This document shows positions 25,975-35,862 of a DNA stretch of 64,000 nucleotides, in pieces. The translations under genes were made by a program, and so were the position numbers. The DNA comes from Caballeronia temeraria (GTDB lineage: Bacteria; Pseudomonadota; Gammaproteobacteria; Burkholderiales; Burkholderiaceae), in the NCBI RefSeq assembly GCF_001544795.2, contig NZ_FCOI02000006.1:124001-188000 (forward strand), given 5' to 3'. Position 1 is the stretch's first letter. Every line of letters begins with the position of its first letter. Under the pieces are notes generated by a model that did not search any database, had not been told where the DNA came from, and saw only the letters and a list, made by a program, of their open reading frames with translations.

Positions 25975-27054
25975 TCAAAAAGTATGTCGGACGCCCAGCA
26001 CCGCGCCGATGGAGGTGCCCGCCACTTCGTACATCGCACCGGTCAACGACAGACCGGTGTTCATCGCACCGTGATTGTTGACCATTCCAACCTGCGCGTA
26101 GAGCGTCGTCGCCTTCGACAGAAAATAGTCCGTGCCGAGCGCTGCAAGTACCGAGTGATTGGCCGTATGGTTGCGATCGCTCGTCACCCAGACGCCACCG
26201 TTGACGTCGAGAGTGGGCATGACGTACCAAGTGACGCCGCCACCGTAGACGTTGTTGTTGAATGACCCCGCGACCTTGTAATTGACGAAAGAGGCCTTTG
26301 CGGTGAGCGAGCCGAATTGGTAACCGACGGCCAGCATGCGACCTTCATACTGCAGCGTGGTCGGAATTGGCGTCTGTGCGGTGCCACCGCTATTTCCGTC
26401 GAAGAAAGCCGCATTGACAGTCAAGCCACCGAGCTGGTATTTGAGCCGTGCCGAGTACTGGCGCCCCGCCTGAAAGTTGCCAGCCTGTCCGCCAAAGGCG
26501 TAAAGCACGCTTGCCTGAAGGCCACTCAGGACAGGACCGGTATAGGACACGGAATTGGCGTTGAAAATGCCTGTTCCAAGCACCGTGTCCACGAGTGGAA
26601 CCGCACCGCTTCCGAATAGCGAGAGGCTGCGAGGGTCCGAATCATAGACGGCAAGAAAGAAAGGAGAAAACTGCAGGCCCAGCTTGATCTCTCCGGGCGG
26701 CCCCGCAATTCCGACCCACGCCTCACAGCCAAAGAGATTGCCATTACAATGAGCGAGACTTCCGTTCGCGATACTGAATCCGCTGACCAGACGAAACTTC
26801 GCTTTATACCCACCACCGAGGTCCTCGGTTCCAACCATGCCAAACTGGGAATAGTACTCCCCTCCGTCGATCATCGAAAACTGCTTTCCCGCATTGTGTC
26901 CGCTTGCCGGATCAAGCGTTTTGCTCGTATAGAGTAGTCCCGCATCAAGCACGCCAAATAACGTTACGCTGCTTTGCGCCTGTGCACCATTCCCAATCAA
27001 TAGTCCAAGCGTGCAGACCGCCAGCCGTGGCGCCCTGCTCCCTTTCCATAACAT
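25975..27054 (-). CDS. Outer-membrane porin, Gram-negative trimeric type
   Basis: 359 residues. A signal peptide ends at GNGAQAQ (about residue 27), followed by SSVTLFGVLDAGLLY, the standard start of beta strand 1 in Burkholderia porins. The barrel closes with GAVLGVRHTF, ending in the C-terminal Phe needed for BAM recognition. The glycine-rich GGEYYSQFGMVGTEDLGGG is typical of strand 2-3. The ATG at 27054 has AGGAG six bases upstream. It heads the catabolic region and may be the uptake channel for the substrate, though no shared operator was seen upstream of it. Confidence 0.92.
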   Translation of the reverse strand: MLWKGSRAPRLAVCTLGLLIGNGAQAQSSVTLFGVLDAGLLYTSKTLDPASGHNAGKQFSMIDGGEYYSQFGMVGTEDLGGGYKAKFRLVSGFSIANGSLAHCNGNLFGCEAWVGIAGPPGEIKLGLQFSPFFLAVYDSDPRSLSLFGSGAVPLVDTVLGTGIFNANSVSYTGPVLSGLQASVLYAFGGQAGNFQAGRQYSARLKYQLGGLTVNAAFFDGNSGGTAQTPIPTTLQYEGRMLAVGYQFGSLTAKASFVNYKVAGSFNNNVYGGGVTWYVMPTLDVNGGVWVTSDRNHTANHSVLAALGTDYFLSKATTLYAQVGMVNNHGAMNTGLSLTGAMYEVAGTSIGAVLGVRHTF

Positions 27055-27177
27055 GCTCGTCTCCTTAAACCAGAGGCTTAGCGCGCCCTTTTTTCCGAAT
27101 CATGGACGCTGTTGTGAGGCGGCGGCGGCGATTCGCCACACCCGTCCACGGATCAAAGCGATTGCACGCAAGCCGCT

Positions 27178-27627
27178 CTAATAGCGCGTCGCACGCTCGA
27201 CGCTGAGCCATGGATAACGGGCCGTGTCGGCTCCCCCATAATCGGGATCCAGGTAGACGTAGCATCGCTGTATCTTGAAGTCGCGAATCTCGAAAACATC
27301 GCACCACCTGCCGGCGTGCGTACTACCGGCGCGCCATTCAGTGCCGTTCTTAAGCTTTCCGCTAGACAAGCCCTCTATCACTATCGTGTCGCCTTGCTGA
27401 ACGACATTCGCATAGGCCAGGTCATGCGATACGCCGGCGAGAATGCCCATCAGATCGCCAAACAGCCGCTCTATTTCACGCCTGCCACGAGCGACTCCCC
27501 ATTTCGGGAAATAGACTTCGGCATCATCGTCAAACAAATCGAAAATGCTCTCGCCCCTGTCCATGCGGCTGAAGTATTCAAAGGCAATAGTTCTGCGCTG
27601 CTCATCCGTCATCGTTCTAATTTCCAT
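27178..27627 (-). CDS. SnoaL/NTF2-like protein
   Basis: 149 residues with the cone-shaped alpha+beta fold signature: RTIAFEYFSRMDRGESIFD, FDDDAEVYFPKWG and RGRREIERLFGDLMG. A later segment, RWCDVFEIRDFKIQRCYVY, matches the closing strands of SnoaL-like enzymes and ketosteroid isomerases. The specific reaction cannot be read from the sequence. Two nearby ATGs (27627, 27612) are possible starts. It is separated from the NIPSNAP gene by 244 bases and may have its own promoter. Confidence 0.75.
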   Translation of the reverse strand: MEIRTMTDEQRRTIAFEYFSRMDRGESIFDLFDDDAEVYFPKWGVARGRREIERLFGDLMGILAGVSHDLAYANVVQQGDTIVIEGLSSGKLKNGTEWRAGSTHAGRWCDVFEIRDFKIQRCYVYLDPDYGGADTARYPWLSVERATRY

Positions 27628-27871
27628 CGTCAGTCTCGATAAAAAAGGGAGATAAATTGTCGACGGTCCATACGCTTCGCCGGCATATGAAACACGAGAC
27701 ATGCTCGATAGCATAATTACAGCGCTCAGTTTATATGCATAGTATTACTGATTAGTATGACGTCTTACGCCGATTAACCAGCCAGGTGAAAAACGTCATC
27801 CATGAGGCTCGAAGCGCCACCATCGAGAATCGAGCGTTAGCGGGTCGATTCTCTAGTGCGGTCGCCCGCGC

Positions 27872-28585
27872 TCACTCCGTCTGAAACAGCGGCGACATAT
27901 CTGCCACTCTGGAGGGCTCGAGGAGTTTTCTCTTAGCGTCGACCGTCAGCGGGGCGAGTGAATGCAAAATGCCGTTCCAGCACGACGATTCATCGATACG
28001 ATTTCGGTAGGCGCACCATGCTTCGAAGTCCGGAAAACTACGATACAAGAGGACCTGATTCAGCGGGCCTGCGATACTGCTGAACACGCCGAACAGTCCG
28101 GACGACGCGATGGGATCTTCGTGTAACCTTTGTTCGCGAAATGCTTCCCAACAGTGCGGAACGCCGCCGGCATTTAGGCTAAGCGTGACCTCCTCCACGA
28201 CGCTCCGTGCTCGCGGTGCCGCGAAGACCGGTCCTGACTCCGGCAACCAGTCCCGTCCGCTGCCCCATTGAATCGGCAGATCAGGCAGGGGCGCTGGCAC
28301 GAGGAACTTCGTTTCCTGGACCGCGATGAGCGCTCTGACCGCATCGAAGTAAGGCCGCAGAGCCGCCTGTCCGTACAGACCGAACAGGCGATTCTGACAG
28401 TCATCAAAGCTGTCATATCGGTACAGGCTCACGATCTGATCGGAGGCACCGCTGCGCGCCGCGAAGGCACCGATGAGACGTTCAGTGATCGGACGGAGTC
28501 CATCGGCACCGCGCTTATTCTGCGCATCCCAGAACGCTTCCGTCGTGCCCAGCCGCAGCGTGTAGGCACGATGCTCGATTAGCAT
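27872..28585 (-). CDS. NIPSNAP family protein
   Basis: 237 residues made of two ferredoxin-like repeats. The first starts MLIEHRAYTLRLGTTEAFW, the second near residue 130 (VVEEVTLSLNAGG). This is a dimeric alpha/beta-barrel family found in many catabolic operons; its role is unclear. The ATG at 28585 has GGAAGGGG upstream. It is the last gene of operon A, 39 bases after maleylacetate reductase. Confidence 0.8.
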   Translation of the reverse strand: MLIEHRAYTLRLGTTEAFWDAQNKRGADGLRPITERLIGAFAARSGASDQIVSLYRYDSFDDCQNRLFGLYGQAALRPYFDAVRALIAVQETKFLVPAPLPDLPIQWGSGRDWLPESGPVFAAPRARSVVEEVTLSLNAGGVPHCWEAFREQRLHEDPIASSGLFGVFSSIAGPLNQVLLYRSFPDFEAWCAYRNRIDESSCWNGILHSLAPLTVDAKRKLLEPSRVADMSPLFQTE

Positions 28586-28624
28586 GACTCACCCCTTCCG
28601 GAAGTTATATATGCCGACATGGCG

Positions 28625-29683
28625 TCAGTCAGGCTCAGCGCCGGCAAAGGCGCGTTCGAGCAACGCGCGGATCGCGACGCGCTCGATCGGACGCGGATTG
28701 GGATAGGGCTTTTCGACGATCAGATCCGCCACACGATCCAGACCGTCATGCGGCATTCCGAGCTCCCGCAGAGAACGTGGTACACCCAGTGAGCGCCCGA
28801 GGGCTCGCAACGCGCGAACGGCGTCCTCGCCATGCAGGGCGCGGGCGATTCGCGTCATCGCATGCGGCGCAGATGAGGCGTTGTAGGCCAGCGCATACGG
28901 CAGGATCACGGTGTGGACCTCTGCATGCGGCAAGTTGAAACTGCCGCCGAGCGTGTGACACAGTTTGTGATGCAGCCCCATCTGGACGTTGCCCAGAACC
29001 GTGCCGCACAGCCACGCGCCATACAGTGCATCACTGCGCGCGTCATGATCGCCTGGGCGCTCATGCAGACGCGGCAGGGCCGCCCCTAGCGCACGGATGC
29101 CCTCTTCTGCCATCAAGTCGTAGATCGGGTTGGCGTCGGTCCCGTACAGCGCCTCGGCCGCATGTGCGATCGCGTTCATGCCGCTCGTCATGCTCAATTG
29201 CACCGGCAGGGAGCGTGTCAGCTCCGGGTCGTAAATCACACTGCGCGGCATGACGCGCCAGTCACGTCCCGTTTTCTTCTCGCCGTTGTCGGTGATGCCA
29301 TACAGCGGCGTCATCTCCGAACCGGCGTACGTTGTCGGCAATGCGAGAATCGGAAGGCTGGATTCGAGTGCGATCGCTTTCGCGAGTCCAATCGTTGATC
29401 CACCGCCGGCCGCGACGCAACCGTCCGCGCCGAGCTGACGCGCAGTCTCGATCGCCGCGCGCGCGACATCGATCGGCACATGCATCACCGCCCTGTTCAG
29501 CACGCCCACGCACCGGCCCTGGAGAATCTCTGCAATCTGCTGGCCGAGCCCGACTTGCTCGGGCGTGGTGATCACGACAGCGCGTCGAATGCCAAGCAAG
29601 TCAAGTTCGCGCGGAAGGAATTGACGGCTTCCGTTGCCAAACACGACACGGGCCGGGCGGGTTTCGTGTACGAACGACCGCAT
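28625..29683 (-). CDS. Maleylacetate reductase
   Basis: 352 residues, the usual length. Iron-type alcohol dehydrogenase fold with the NAD(P)-binding segment CVAAGGGSTIGLAKAIAL and PTTYAGSEMTPLYGIT, which is characteristic of maleylacetate reductases. The family's His-rich region is present (MTSGMNAIAHAAEALY, MGLHHKLCHTLGGSFNLPHA). It reduces maleylacetate to 3-oxoadipate, the step after ring cleavage of hydroxyquinol or after chlorodienelactone hydrolysis. The hydroxyquinol dioxygenase in operon B supplies its substrate. Part of operon A. Confidence 0.92.
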   Translation of the reverse strand: MRSFVHETRPARVVFGNGSRQFLPRELDLLGIRRAVVITTPEQVGLGQQIAEILQGRCVGVLNRAVMHVPIDVARAAIETARQLGADGCVAAGGGSTIGLAKAIALESSLPILALPTTYAGSEMTPLYGITDNGEKKTGRDWRVMPRSVIYDPELTRSLPVQLSMTSGMNAIAHAAEALYGTDANPIYDLMAEEGIRALGAALPRLHERPGDHDARSDALYGAWLCGTVLGNVQMGLHHKLCHTLGGSFNLPHAEVHTVILPYALAYNASSAPHAMTRIARALHGEDAVRALRALGRSLGVPRSLRELGMPHDGLDRVADLIVEKPYPNPRPIERVAIRALLERAFAGAEPD

Positions 29684-29704
29684 GGTAGTGAATCCACAAA
29701 GGAG

Positions 29705-30352
29705 TTAGTCGGAACGACCGGCATCGATGAGGCGATGCGCGTATCTGATCTCAGCGTCGCGTATTCCATGTTCGGTGCCCGAATCCGCGTGAAGAATCAC
29801 CGCGGCCCCCGCCTTTTTGAAAAGCTCAGCGGATTTGCATACCTCGTCCACGGGCACGTAAGGATCCTCGTCCCAGGTCGAGAACAGCGCGGGCATGCCG
29901 TCGTAGCAGAAAGCACGCGTTTCGCGCGTCATGCCAGGCGGACCGATCAGTCCGCCCGTAAAAGACACGAGCGCACGATACTTGCGCTTCGCTCGCCACA
30001 CGAATTCACTGCATAGACAGGCGCCCTGTGAGAATCCCATCAAGATCTGCGAATCGTACGGAATCCCCTGCCTTCTGAGTTTCTCGGACGCGGCTTCCAC
30101 GCACGCGAGTGCGTATGAAAGCCGCGGCTCGTTCAACTCCGCGGGTGCAATGAACCGCTCCGGATACCACGATGCATCTGCGGCCACGGGCGCTCGCCAC
30201 GCGACGCTCGCCCAGTCAAGCCGACGCACGACGTTTTCGTACATCCAGTCGGGAGATTGACCACGCCCATGCACGAGAATGACGGCGAGCGTTGCGTCCT
30301 CGACGGGGACACCATACTCAACCGCCGGGAGAGCGAGATGAGGATTGTTCAT
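29705..30352 (-). CDS. Phospholipase/carboxylesterase-type alpha/beta hydrolase
   Basis: 215 residues. Nucleophile Ser in GFSQGACLCSEF, Asp in WDEDPYVPVDEV and His in GTEHGI form the triad; ILVHGRGQSPDWM carries the oxyanion hole. Similar small esterases hydrolyse ester or lactone intermediates, which would suit the pathway. The ATG at 30352 lacks a clear Shine-Dalgarno sequence. A TTG at 30421 overlaps the dioxygenase stop and is an alternative start. Confidence 0.8.
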   Translation of the reverse strand: MNNPHLALPAVEYGVPVEDATLAVILVHGRGQSPDWMYENVVRRLDWASVAWRAPVAADASWYPERFIAPAELNEPRLSYALACVEAASEKLRRQGIPYDSQILMGFSQGACLCSEFVWRAKRKYRALVSFTGGLIGPPGMTRETRAFCYDGMPALFSTWDEDPYVPVDEVCKSAELFKKAGAAVILHADSGTEHGIRDAEIRYAHRLIDAGRSD

Positions 30353-30417
30353 TTTGGTGGACTGTTTGTAGAAACGGCTAGCGACGGCCGACGGTGATGT
30401 TCGCCAGCTTCGCTGGT

Positions 30418-31377
30418 TCAATAGTTCAGCGCTTCAAGGGACTCCAGAATCACCGTGCGCTGGCTTTCGAATTGAGGCGCGATTTGAACCGTCTGCCCCA
30501 TCTCTTCATACGGCTCGTCGATCAGGAATGCGTCGGGCTTGGAAACGGTAGCCTCGAACATCGCCCCACTCGGGGTACGGACATAGATCGATTCGAAGTA
30601 GCCGCGGTCCTTGCGCTCGGACGTGTCCGTAAAGCCCAGACCTTCAAGATTGGCTTTCACCTTGTCCTGCACCGAGCGGTCGGCCACCTGGAACGCGCAG
30701 TGATGGACGATGCCTTCGCCGTAGGTCCAACTCGCCTGCGGTAGGTCCGGCTCCAGCGCGTAGTCGACGTACTTGCCCGAAGCGCCGTCACCGAAGGCAT
30801 AACGCGCATACTTTCCGTCGTGCGCGATATCGTGCGCGGACCACCCTTGTTGCATGAACTCTTGAGACGACTCCATGTCGCGCGCATTGACCGTGATCGT
30901 ATGCAGTCCACGGATCGCCAGTTCGGCAGGCACTTCGCCATTCGAATAGGGTTTGCGAGCATCGTCCTCGATGCCGATGAGTTCATACGGGATGCCGCAC
31001 GGATGTGAAAATGACAGAACGTGTTCACCGAAGCGCTCCGTTCGCCGTACATCGAAACCGTGCGCTGCGAGTCGTTTTTCCCAGAAGGGAATGGCCGAGA
31101 CGGGCACCGACAGCGCAAGGCTGCCAATCTGGCCAGCGCCACGATGACCTTTGCGACCGAAATGGGCCACTGGAAAGCAGGTGATGAGCGTGCTTTCCTC
31201 ACCAAGATCGTTACCGTAATACAGGTGATAGAACGGCGACATGCCATCGTAGATCAGCGTCTTTTTCACGCTCTTCAACGAAAGCACTTTCGTGTGGAAA
31301 TCGTAATCCTGCTGCGCCGTTCCCACGCACAGCGTGATGTGGTGATGGCGCATGATCGACTGATTGATATGGGTCAT
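30418..31377 (-). CDS. Ring-cleaving VOC dioxygenase (PcpA/LinE-like, hydroquinone class)
   Basis: 319 residues, two vicinal-oxygen-chelate modules (about 8-140 and 150-300). Likely Fe(II) ligands are a His in HHHITLCVG near the start, a His in GIVHHCAFQV and the Glu in GAMFEATVSKP. PcpA and LinE cleave (chloro)hydroquinones beside one hydroxyl. Exact substrate unknown. The ATG at 31377 has AGGAG seven bases upstream. It sits in operon A between the citryl-CoA lyase-like gene and the esterase. Confidence 0.85.
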   Translation of the reverse strand: MTHINQSIMRHHHITLCVGTAQQDYDFHTKVLSLKSVKKTLIYDGMSPFYHLYYGNDLGEESTLITCFPVAHFGRKGHRGAGQIGSLALSVPVSAIPFWEKRLAAHGFDVRRTERFGEHVLSFSHPCGIPYELIGIEDDARKPYSNGEVPAELAIRGLHTITVNARDMESSQEFMQQGWSAHDIAHDGKYARYAFGDGASGKYVDYALEPDLPQASWTYGEGIVHHCAFQVADRSVQDKVKANLEGLGFTDTSERKDRGYFESIYVRTPSGAMFEATVSKPDAFLIDEPYEEMGQTVQIAPQFESQRTVILESLEALNY

Positions 31378-31456
31378 GGTTGTCTCCTTGAGTAATTGCG
31401 TGCGAGAGGGGCGCACGTCTGCCCGTCGGGCCAATAGACTGTGAAAGCTCGGTAGC

Positions 31457-32221
31457 CTATGCCGTCATCGCACCGTCCACCAGGTCCCAGATGAAGCGGC
31501 CCGACGGGTCGTGCTGCTCCTCCGCGATGTGCGCAATGAGCCCCGCTGCCCGGCTGAGTACGGCGAAGCCGCGCATGAGTGCAACGGGAATGCCGATGTC
31601 GCCGAGCAAGGCGGCGATCGCTCCCGTCGCGTTGATGGTGATGTGCCGTCCAGCTGCGGCGTCGACGCTGGCGCCTAGGTGCTCGAGCGCCGCGCAACGC
31701 TCGCCAAACGTGCCCACTTCGCGCGCCAGCTTCAACAATGCCACCGCACGCGGATCATCCGGACGATGCATGTGATGGCCGAATCCCGGAACCGCAGCGC
31801 GGCGCGACCGGTAATCCTGTGCGATTCGCGAGGCTTCATCCGCTGCGCCATCCCCCGCCGCGACGATGCGATCGAGAAGCTGAGCAGCAGGCTCCATCGT
31901 GCCGACAAAGCGACTCGCCACGGCCAGCAGGCCAGCCGCGACTGCTGACTGCAGGTTTTCAGGCGAACTCGAATAGATCATGCGCGTCGCAATCGCGCTC
32001 GGCGTCAGGCCGTGTTCCATGAGCGTCACCAGCACCGCGTCGACAATGCGGCGCTGCGCGGCGTTCGGGGCATAGCCGAACGTCTGCTTCATGAAGACGT
32101 CGACGAACGTCGCCTTGCCAAGGAGGTCGCGCACTAGATCGTCTTCACGATAGAAGACAGCATCGGTGGTATAGCGGCACAACAACGTGTGCGGAGTGAC
32201 GCCTTCGTTTCGTCTATTCAT
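31457..32221 (-). CDS. Citryl-CoA lyase / citrate synthase-like protein
   Basis: 254 residues, shorter than citrate synthase (about 430) and like citryl-CoA lyases. The signature VPGFGHHMHRPDDPRA resembles the PGFGH motif around the catalytic His of citrate synthase. FAVLSRAAGLIAHIAEEQ is the conserved C-terminal helix. It would cleave or form a citryl-CoA-type thioester. The start ATG overlaps the CoA-ligase stop (ATGA, 32218-32221). Together with the ligase this points to a CoA-activated hydroxy-tricarboxylic or related acid; inference. Confidence 0.82.
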   Translation of the reverse strand: MNRRNEGVTPHTLLCRYTTDAVFYREDDLVRDLLGKATFVDVFMKQTFGYAPNAAQRRIVDAVLVTLMEHGLTPSAIATRMIYSSSPENLQSAVAAGLLAVASRFVGTMEPAAQLLDRIVAAGDGAADEASRIAQDYRSRRAAVPGFGHHMHRPDDPRAVALLKLAREVGTFGERCAALEHLGASVDAAAGRHITINATGAIAALLGDIGIPVALMRGFAVLSRAAGLIAHIAEEQHDPSGRFIWDLVDGAMTA

Positions 32222-33717
32222 GACCGGCTCCACTGACTGAGGATTGCCTCTCGCACCGCCGGCTTCGTGATTTTCCCGACCGCGTTGCGCGGGAGCGCCT
32301 CAAACAGGTGAATGTGCTTCGGCGTCTTCACTGAGCCGAGCTCGTGTTTGACCAGTGCAACCAGTTCGTCGGTCCGTACGTTCATGCCCGGGCGCAGCTG
32401 CACGGCGGCGTGCACGGCCTCTCCCCACTTCGCGTCGGGTACACCGACGACTGAACACTCCGCCACCGCGGGATGGCCCGAAAGCACGACTTCGACATCT
32501 CCAGGGTAGACGTTGAAACCGCCGGTGATGATCACGTCACGGATTCGATCGCGCAAGAAGAGGTAGCCGCGCTCATCGAAGACGCCCGCGTCACCCGTGC
32601 GTAACCAGCCGCCGACCAGTGTCTTGTTCGTTTCCTCGTCCGCATTTAGATAGCCGCTCATCACGAGGCTGCCGCGAACGGCGATCTCGCCTTCCTCGCC
32701 CGGCTGTAGCGGATAACCTTCCTTGTCGACGATCGCCACTCGCGTGAGCAGCGTGGGCCTGCCGACCGACGTCAGATACTCGCCCGTCATTTCCGCTGGC
32801 GGTAGGAAGGTGATGATCTGCGGCGCCTCCGTCTGTCCGAACGACGTACAGACAACCGTGCCAAACACGGACTGGGCGTCCCGAATCTGCTCCGGCCGCA
32901 TCGGGGCGCCGCCGTACACCAGGTAGCGAAGCGCAGGCAATTCGCGCGGCGAGCGGCGTTGTTCCTCGACAAGGGCAAGAATCAAGGTCGGTGGCGCGAA
33001 GAATATCGTCGCGCCATGTTCGCAGGCAGCGTCCAGCAGGCCAGCGGGCTTTGACGATTCTGGAAAGACGAGTGCCCCGCCCGCGCCCAGCAAGGGAAGC
33101 ATATAGGTCGACGTGCCGTGCGTAATGGGTGCCGCGACCAGGTAACGGTCCGCCGGCGTCAATCCGAGTTCGTGGATTTGCGTAGCAATGTTCGTATTCC
33201 ACGCACGCAAGGGTTGAATCACCCCTTTCGGGATTCCCGTGGATCCACCGGTGAACTTGATCGCCTGCGCATCCTCCAGACTGACGCCTCCCCGAACATA
33301 CGGCCCGAACGCTACCGACGCCACATCGCCCACCGAGCGCGTCACCTCGTCCAGCTTGCGTACGGGCCTCGTCACGCCGGCGAGACGGTCGAACATTTCG
33401 TCGTCCGCGAGCACGAGCGACGGCTCGACAAACTCGACGATGCGATGCAATTCAGGATCGCCATTGCGAGGATTCAAGGGCACCCATATCTTGTCCGCGC
33501 CCAGAACGGCTAGCAGCGTCAACAAATGATCAACCGAGTTTGCCGCACCGATACAGACGCGGCTGCGCGGCTGCGGGTCGAGCGTGACGAGCGCTGCTGC
33601 GCGCCGCAGGACTTCCGCGGCGAGCGCGGTGAACGTCAGCGAGCCGGCGGGGCTCACGACGGCCGTTCGATGTGGATGGCGCTGTACAGCGCGCCAGAGG
33701 AAATCGATCGGATACAT
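32218..33717 (-). CDS. AMP-dependent acyl-CoA synthetase / acid-CoA ligase
   Basis: 499 residues. P-loop-like motif IKFTGGSTGIPKGV, TSFGQTEAPQ (A5-type), GWLRTGDAGVFDERGY, and the C-terminal Lys in NAVGKITKP (A10). It adenylates a carboxylic acid and transfers it to CoA; aromatic and fatty acids are both possible. The ATG at 33717 has GGAG seven bases upstream. First gene of operon A, with the 18-bp palindrome at 33785-33802 lying 67 bases before its start. Confidence 0.88.
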   Translation of the reverse strand: MYPIDFLWRAVQRHPHRTAVVSPAGSLTFTALAAEVLRRAAALVTLDPQPRSRVCIGAANSVDHLLTLLAVLGADKIWVPLNPRNGDPELHRIVEFVEPSLVLADDEMFDRLAGVTRPVRKLDEVTRSVGDVASVAFGPYVRGGVSLEDAQAIKFTGGSTGIPKGVIQPLRAWNTNIATQIHELGLTPADRYLVAAPITHGTSTYMLPLLGAGGALVFPESSKPAGLLDAACEHGATIFFAPPTLILALVEEQRRSPRELPALRYLVYGGAPMRPEQIRDAQSVFGTVVCTSFGQTEAPQIITFLPPAEMTGEYLTSVGRPTLLTRVAIVDKEGYPLQPGEEGEIAVRGSLVMSGYLNADEETNKTLVGGWLRTGDAGVFDERGYLFLRDRIRDVIITGGFNVYPGDVEVVLSGHPAVAECSVVGVPDAKWGEAVHAAVQLRPGMNVRTDELVALVKHELGSVKTPKHIHLFEALPRNAVGKITKPAVREAILSQWSRS

Positions 33718-33784
33718 GCGGGGTTCTCCAGAGTCAGGGATTGGACGCCGAAGTCGTCCGTTGCATCGAAATTTATATTTCATT

Positions 33785-33802
33785 CGAATGTTCGAACATT
33801 CG
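33785..33802. promoter_or_regulatory. GntR-regulon operator, operon A
   Basis: Perfect 18-bp palindrome CGAATGTTCGAACATTCG in the divergent region between operon A and the isochorismatase gene. Identical core at 41674-41693 and a degenerate copy at 34955-34972. Confidence 0.7.
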
Positions 33803-34156
33803 GAGTTTCCCTACCACGTAACCCCGCTCGCCAAACCGGGCGTCCCGGTACCTCTTTCGCTTACGGGATGTGTCGGAAAGCGGCTGTTGACGGACTCCTT
33901 GGGGCCTGCGATTGAGTGCGGCCCGACGCCATCATGACCTCTGCGTCGGCGTATCTTCGTTTCAAAAAATGAGACTGTGAGGACAGGTTTCGATGCCTTC
34001 CTGTTGCACCTGGTGTTCCTTAATCTTTCATCGTTTCCCCGGGGTTGTCGACCGCATCACGCCGTCGCGAGGTCATGGCGGCGGACCTTGCTACGTACAG
34101 GGCGCACGCGCCGATGAAGCCCGGCCTTCAAACCGTTCTTTCAGGAGAAGCCTGCG

Positions 34157-34837
34157 ATGACCGCACCCGCAAACTTCAATGGACAGCGCCCGATCATCGA
34201 TCCCCACGATGCCGCGTTGCTACTAATCGACCATCAGAGTGGCCTGTTTCAGACCGTCAAGGATATGGAGCCCACGGTCCTCCGCAATCATGCGGTCGCG
34301 CTCGCGAAGATCGCGACGCTATGCAAGATCCCGGTGATCACCACGGCATCCGTGCCACAGGGTCCAAACGGGCCGCTGATTTCGGAGATTCAAGAGAGCG
34401 CGCCCCATGCGAAGTACGTCGCCCGAAACGGCCAGATCAACGCATGGGACAATCCGGAATTCGTTGCGGCCGTCAAGGCGACAGGTCGCAAGACGTTGAT
34501 CATCGCGGGCACGATCACCAGCGTCTGCATGGCATTCCCTGCGATATCCGCCGTTCAGGAAGGATTCAAGGTCTTCGCCGTGATCGACGCCTCGGGAACG
34601 TATTCGAAAATGGCGCAAGAGATTACCCTGGCGCGAGTGGTTCAGGCAGGCGTCGTTCCGATGGACACGGCCGCAGTTGCCTCAGAGCTGCAACAGACGT
34701 GGCATCGGCCAGACGCGCAACAATGGGCTGAAGTCTATGGGCTAATCTTTCCTCCGTATCGCTTGCTCATCGAAAGCTATACCAAGGCACAAGACGTTGT
34801 CCGGAACCAAGAGCAGCTGGACTCGGAGCGTGCCTGA
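34157..34837 (+). CDS. Isochorismatase-fold cysteine hydrolase
   Basis: 226 residues. Catalytic candidates are Asp25 in [11 protein letters not shown] and Cys124 in [11 protein letters not shown], with the cis-peptide region before it. The family hydrolyses amides, isochorismate or N-carbamoyl compounds. In this locus an amidase role, with the operon B amidohydrolase, would suggest a nitrogen-containing substrate; inference. AGGAG lies ten bases before the ATG. It is in the same direction as gntR, 209 bases upstream of it, and divergent from operon A. Confidence 0.85.
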   Translation: MTAPANFNGQRPIIDPHDAALLLIDHQSGLFQTVKDMEPTVLRNHAVALAKIATLCKIPVITTASVPQGPNGPLISEIQESAPHAKYVARNGQINAWDNPEFVAAVKATGRKTLIIAGTITSVCMAFPAISAVQEGFKVFAVIDASGTYSKMAQEITLARVVQAGVVPMDTAAVASELQQTWHRPDAQQWAEVYGLIFPPYRLLIESYTKAQDVVRNQEQLDSERA

Positions 34838-34954
34838 ACTATCTATTTGGGCCGCTTGCCCTAGTGCGCGGTCGGCGCCGATCCTCTCCCAAAAAACCGG
34901 CCGCGGTCGCTGACACCAGCGCTCCCGTCGCACGACATCCCGACTGAGTTCAAC

Positions 34955-34972
34955 TCAATATTCGAACATTCG
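34955..34972. promoter_or_regulatory. GntR-regulon operator, degenerate, before gntR
   Basis: TCAATATTCGAACATTCG differs from the regulon palindrome at three positions, all in the left arm. It lies 75 bases before the gntR start, which suggests weaker autoregulation. Confidence 0.55.
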
Positions 34973-35046
34973 GATTTAGGCGGTTGGCTGCTGCTATACT
35001 GGTTCGGTCACGGCCGGCAAGGCCGTTCTTTGTCGGAACTCACGCT

Positions 35047-35820
35047 ATGCCGACCGTCCAGGACGACCACGAATCGCTCATGCTCGAGGCGCCGCAGCCG
35101 CGTCACCTCGACCTCGCCCGCGCACTCATGCAGGACATTCGTGAGGGACGCTTCGCCGTCGGAGACATGCTGCCTACCGAAGCGGAACTGTGCGCCCAAT
35201 GGGGCTTGAGCCGCTATGCCGTACGTCAGGCGATTCAGAAACTGTGTGCCCTTGGTCTCATCACTCGGCAGGCCGGAGTGGGTACGACGGTGATGGCGGA
35301 TCGTCCGCAGACACGTTATGTCCAGTCGATGGATTCCCTGTCGGACCTTGCGCTTTACGCGAAAGGCACGCAGTTTCGGGTAAATGGGCGCCGAACGCTG
35401 GAAGCGGACGCGTCCATGACGAGGCTCTTGCACTGCGTGCCGGGCACTAAATGGCTTCATCTGGAAGGCGTACGATACGGTGGCGAAGGCGCCAACGAAC
35501 CCATTGCGCTGGTGAACATCTATGTCGAATCTGCCTACAGCCGCCTGACCGGCTTGTCGAAGACGCTCGACAAGCCCGTGTACACGATGATCGAGGAGCA
35601 GCATGGGATCAAGGTCACGCGCGTCGAGCAGCAGATTCAGGGGCTGTTGATCGAAGGAAGTCAGGCCGAGTTGCTCCAGGTGCCGCACGGCTCTGCTGGA
35701 CTGGGCATCATTCGAAGCTACTTCGTGCGCGAGAAGGTCATCGAGGTGACGACGGGTGTTCATCCGGCGAGCCGGTTCAGTTACTCGATGTCTTTTCAGC
35801 TGACCCAGAGCGCCGGTTGA
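35047..35820 (+). CDS. GntR family (HutC/UTRA) transcriptional regulator
   Basis: 257 residues. Winged HTH at about 25-90 (ALMQDIREGRFAVGDMLP, TEAELCAQWGLSRYAVRQA) and a UTRA ligand-binding domain (about 110-255). HutC-type proteins are usually repressors released by a pathway intermediate. The three copies of the GTTCGAAC-centred palindrome are its likely sites. The ATG at 35047 is preferred; an upstream ATG at 34984 would add 21 residues and begin just after the operator. Confidence 0.87.
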   Translation: MPTVQDDHESLMLEAPQPRHLDLARALMQDIREGRFAVGDMLPTEAELCAQWGLSRYAVRQAIQKLCALGLITRQAGVGTTVMADRPQTRYVQSMDSLSDLALYAKGTQFRVNGRRTLEADASMTRLLHCVPGTKWLHLEGVRYGGEGANEPIALVNIYVESAYSRLTGLSKTLDKPVYTMIEEQHGIKVTRVEQQIQGLLIEGSQAELLQVPHGSAGLGIIRSYFVREKVIEVTTGVHPASRFSYSMSFQLTQSAG

Positions 35821-35862
35821 AGCGAATGACGTTTCGCGAGGGCACGCGTCCGCAGTCTGGCT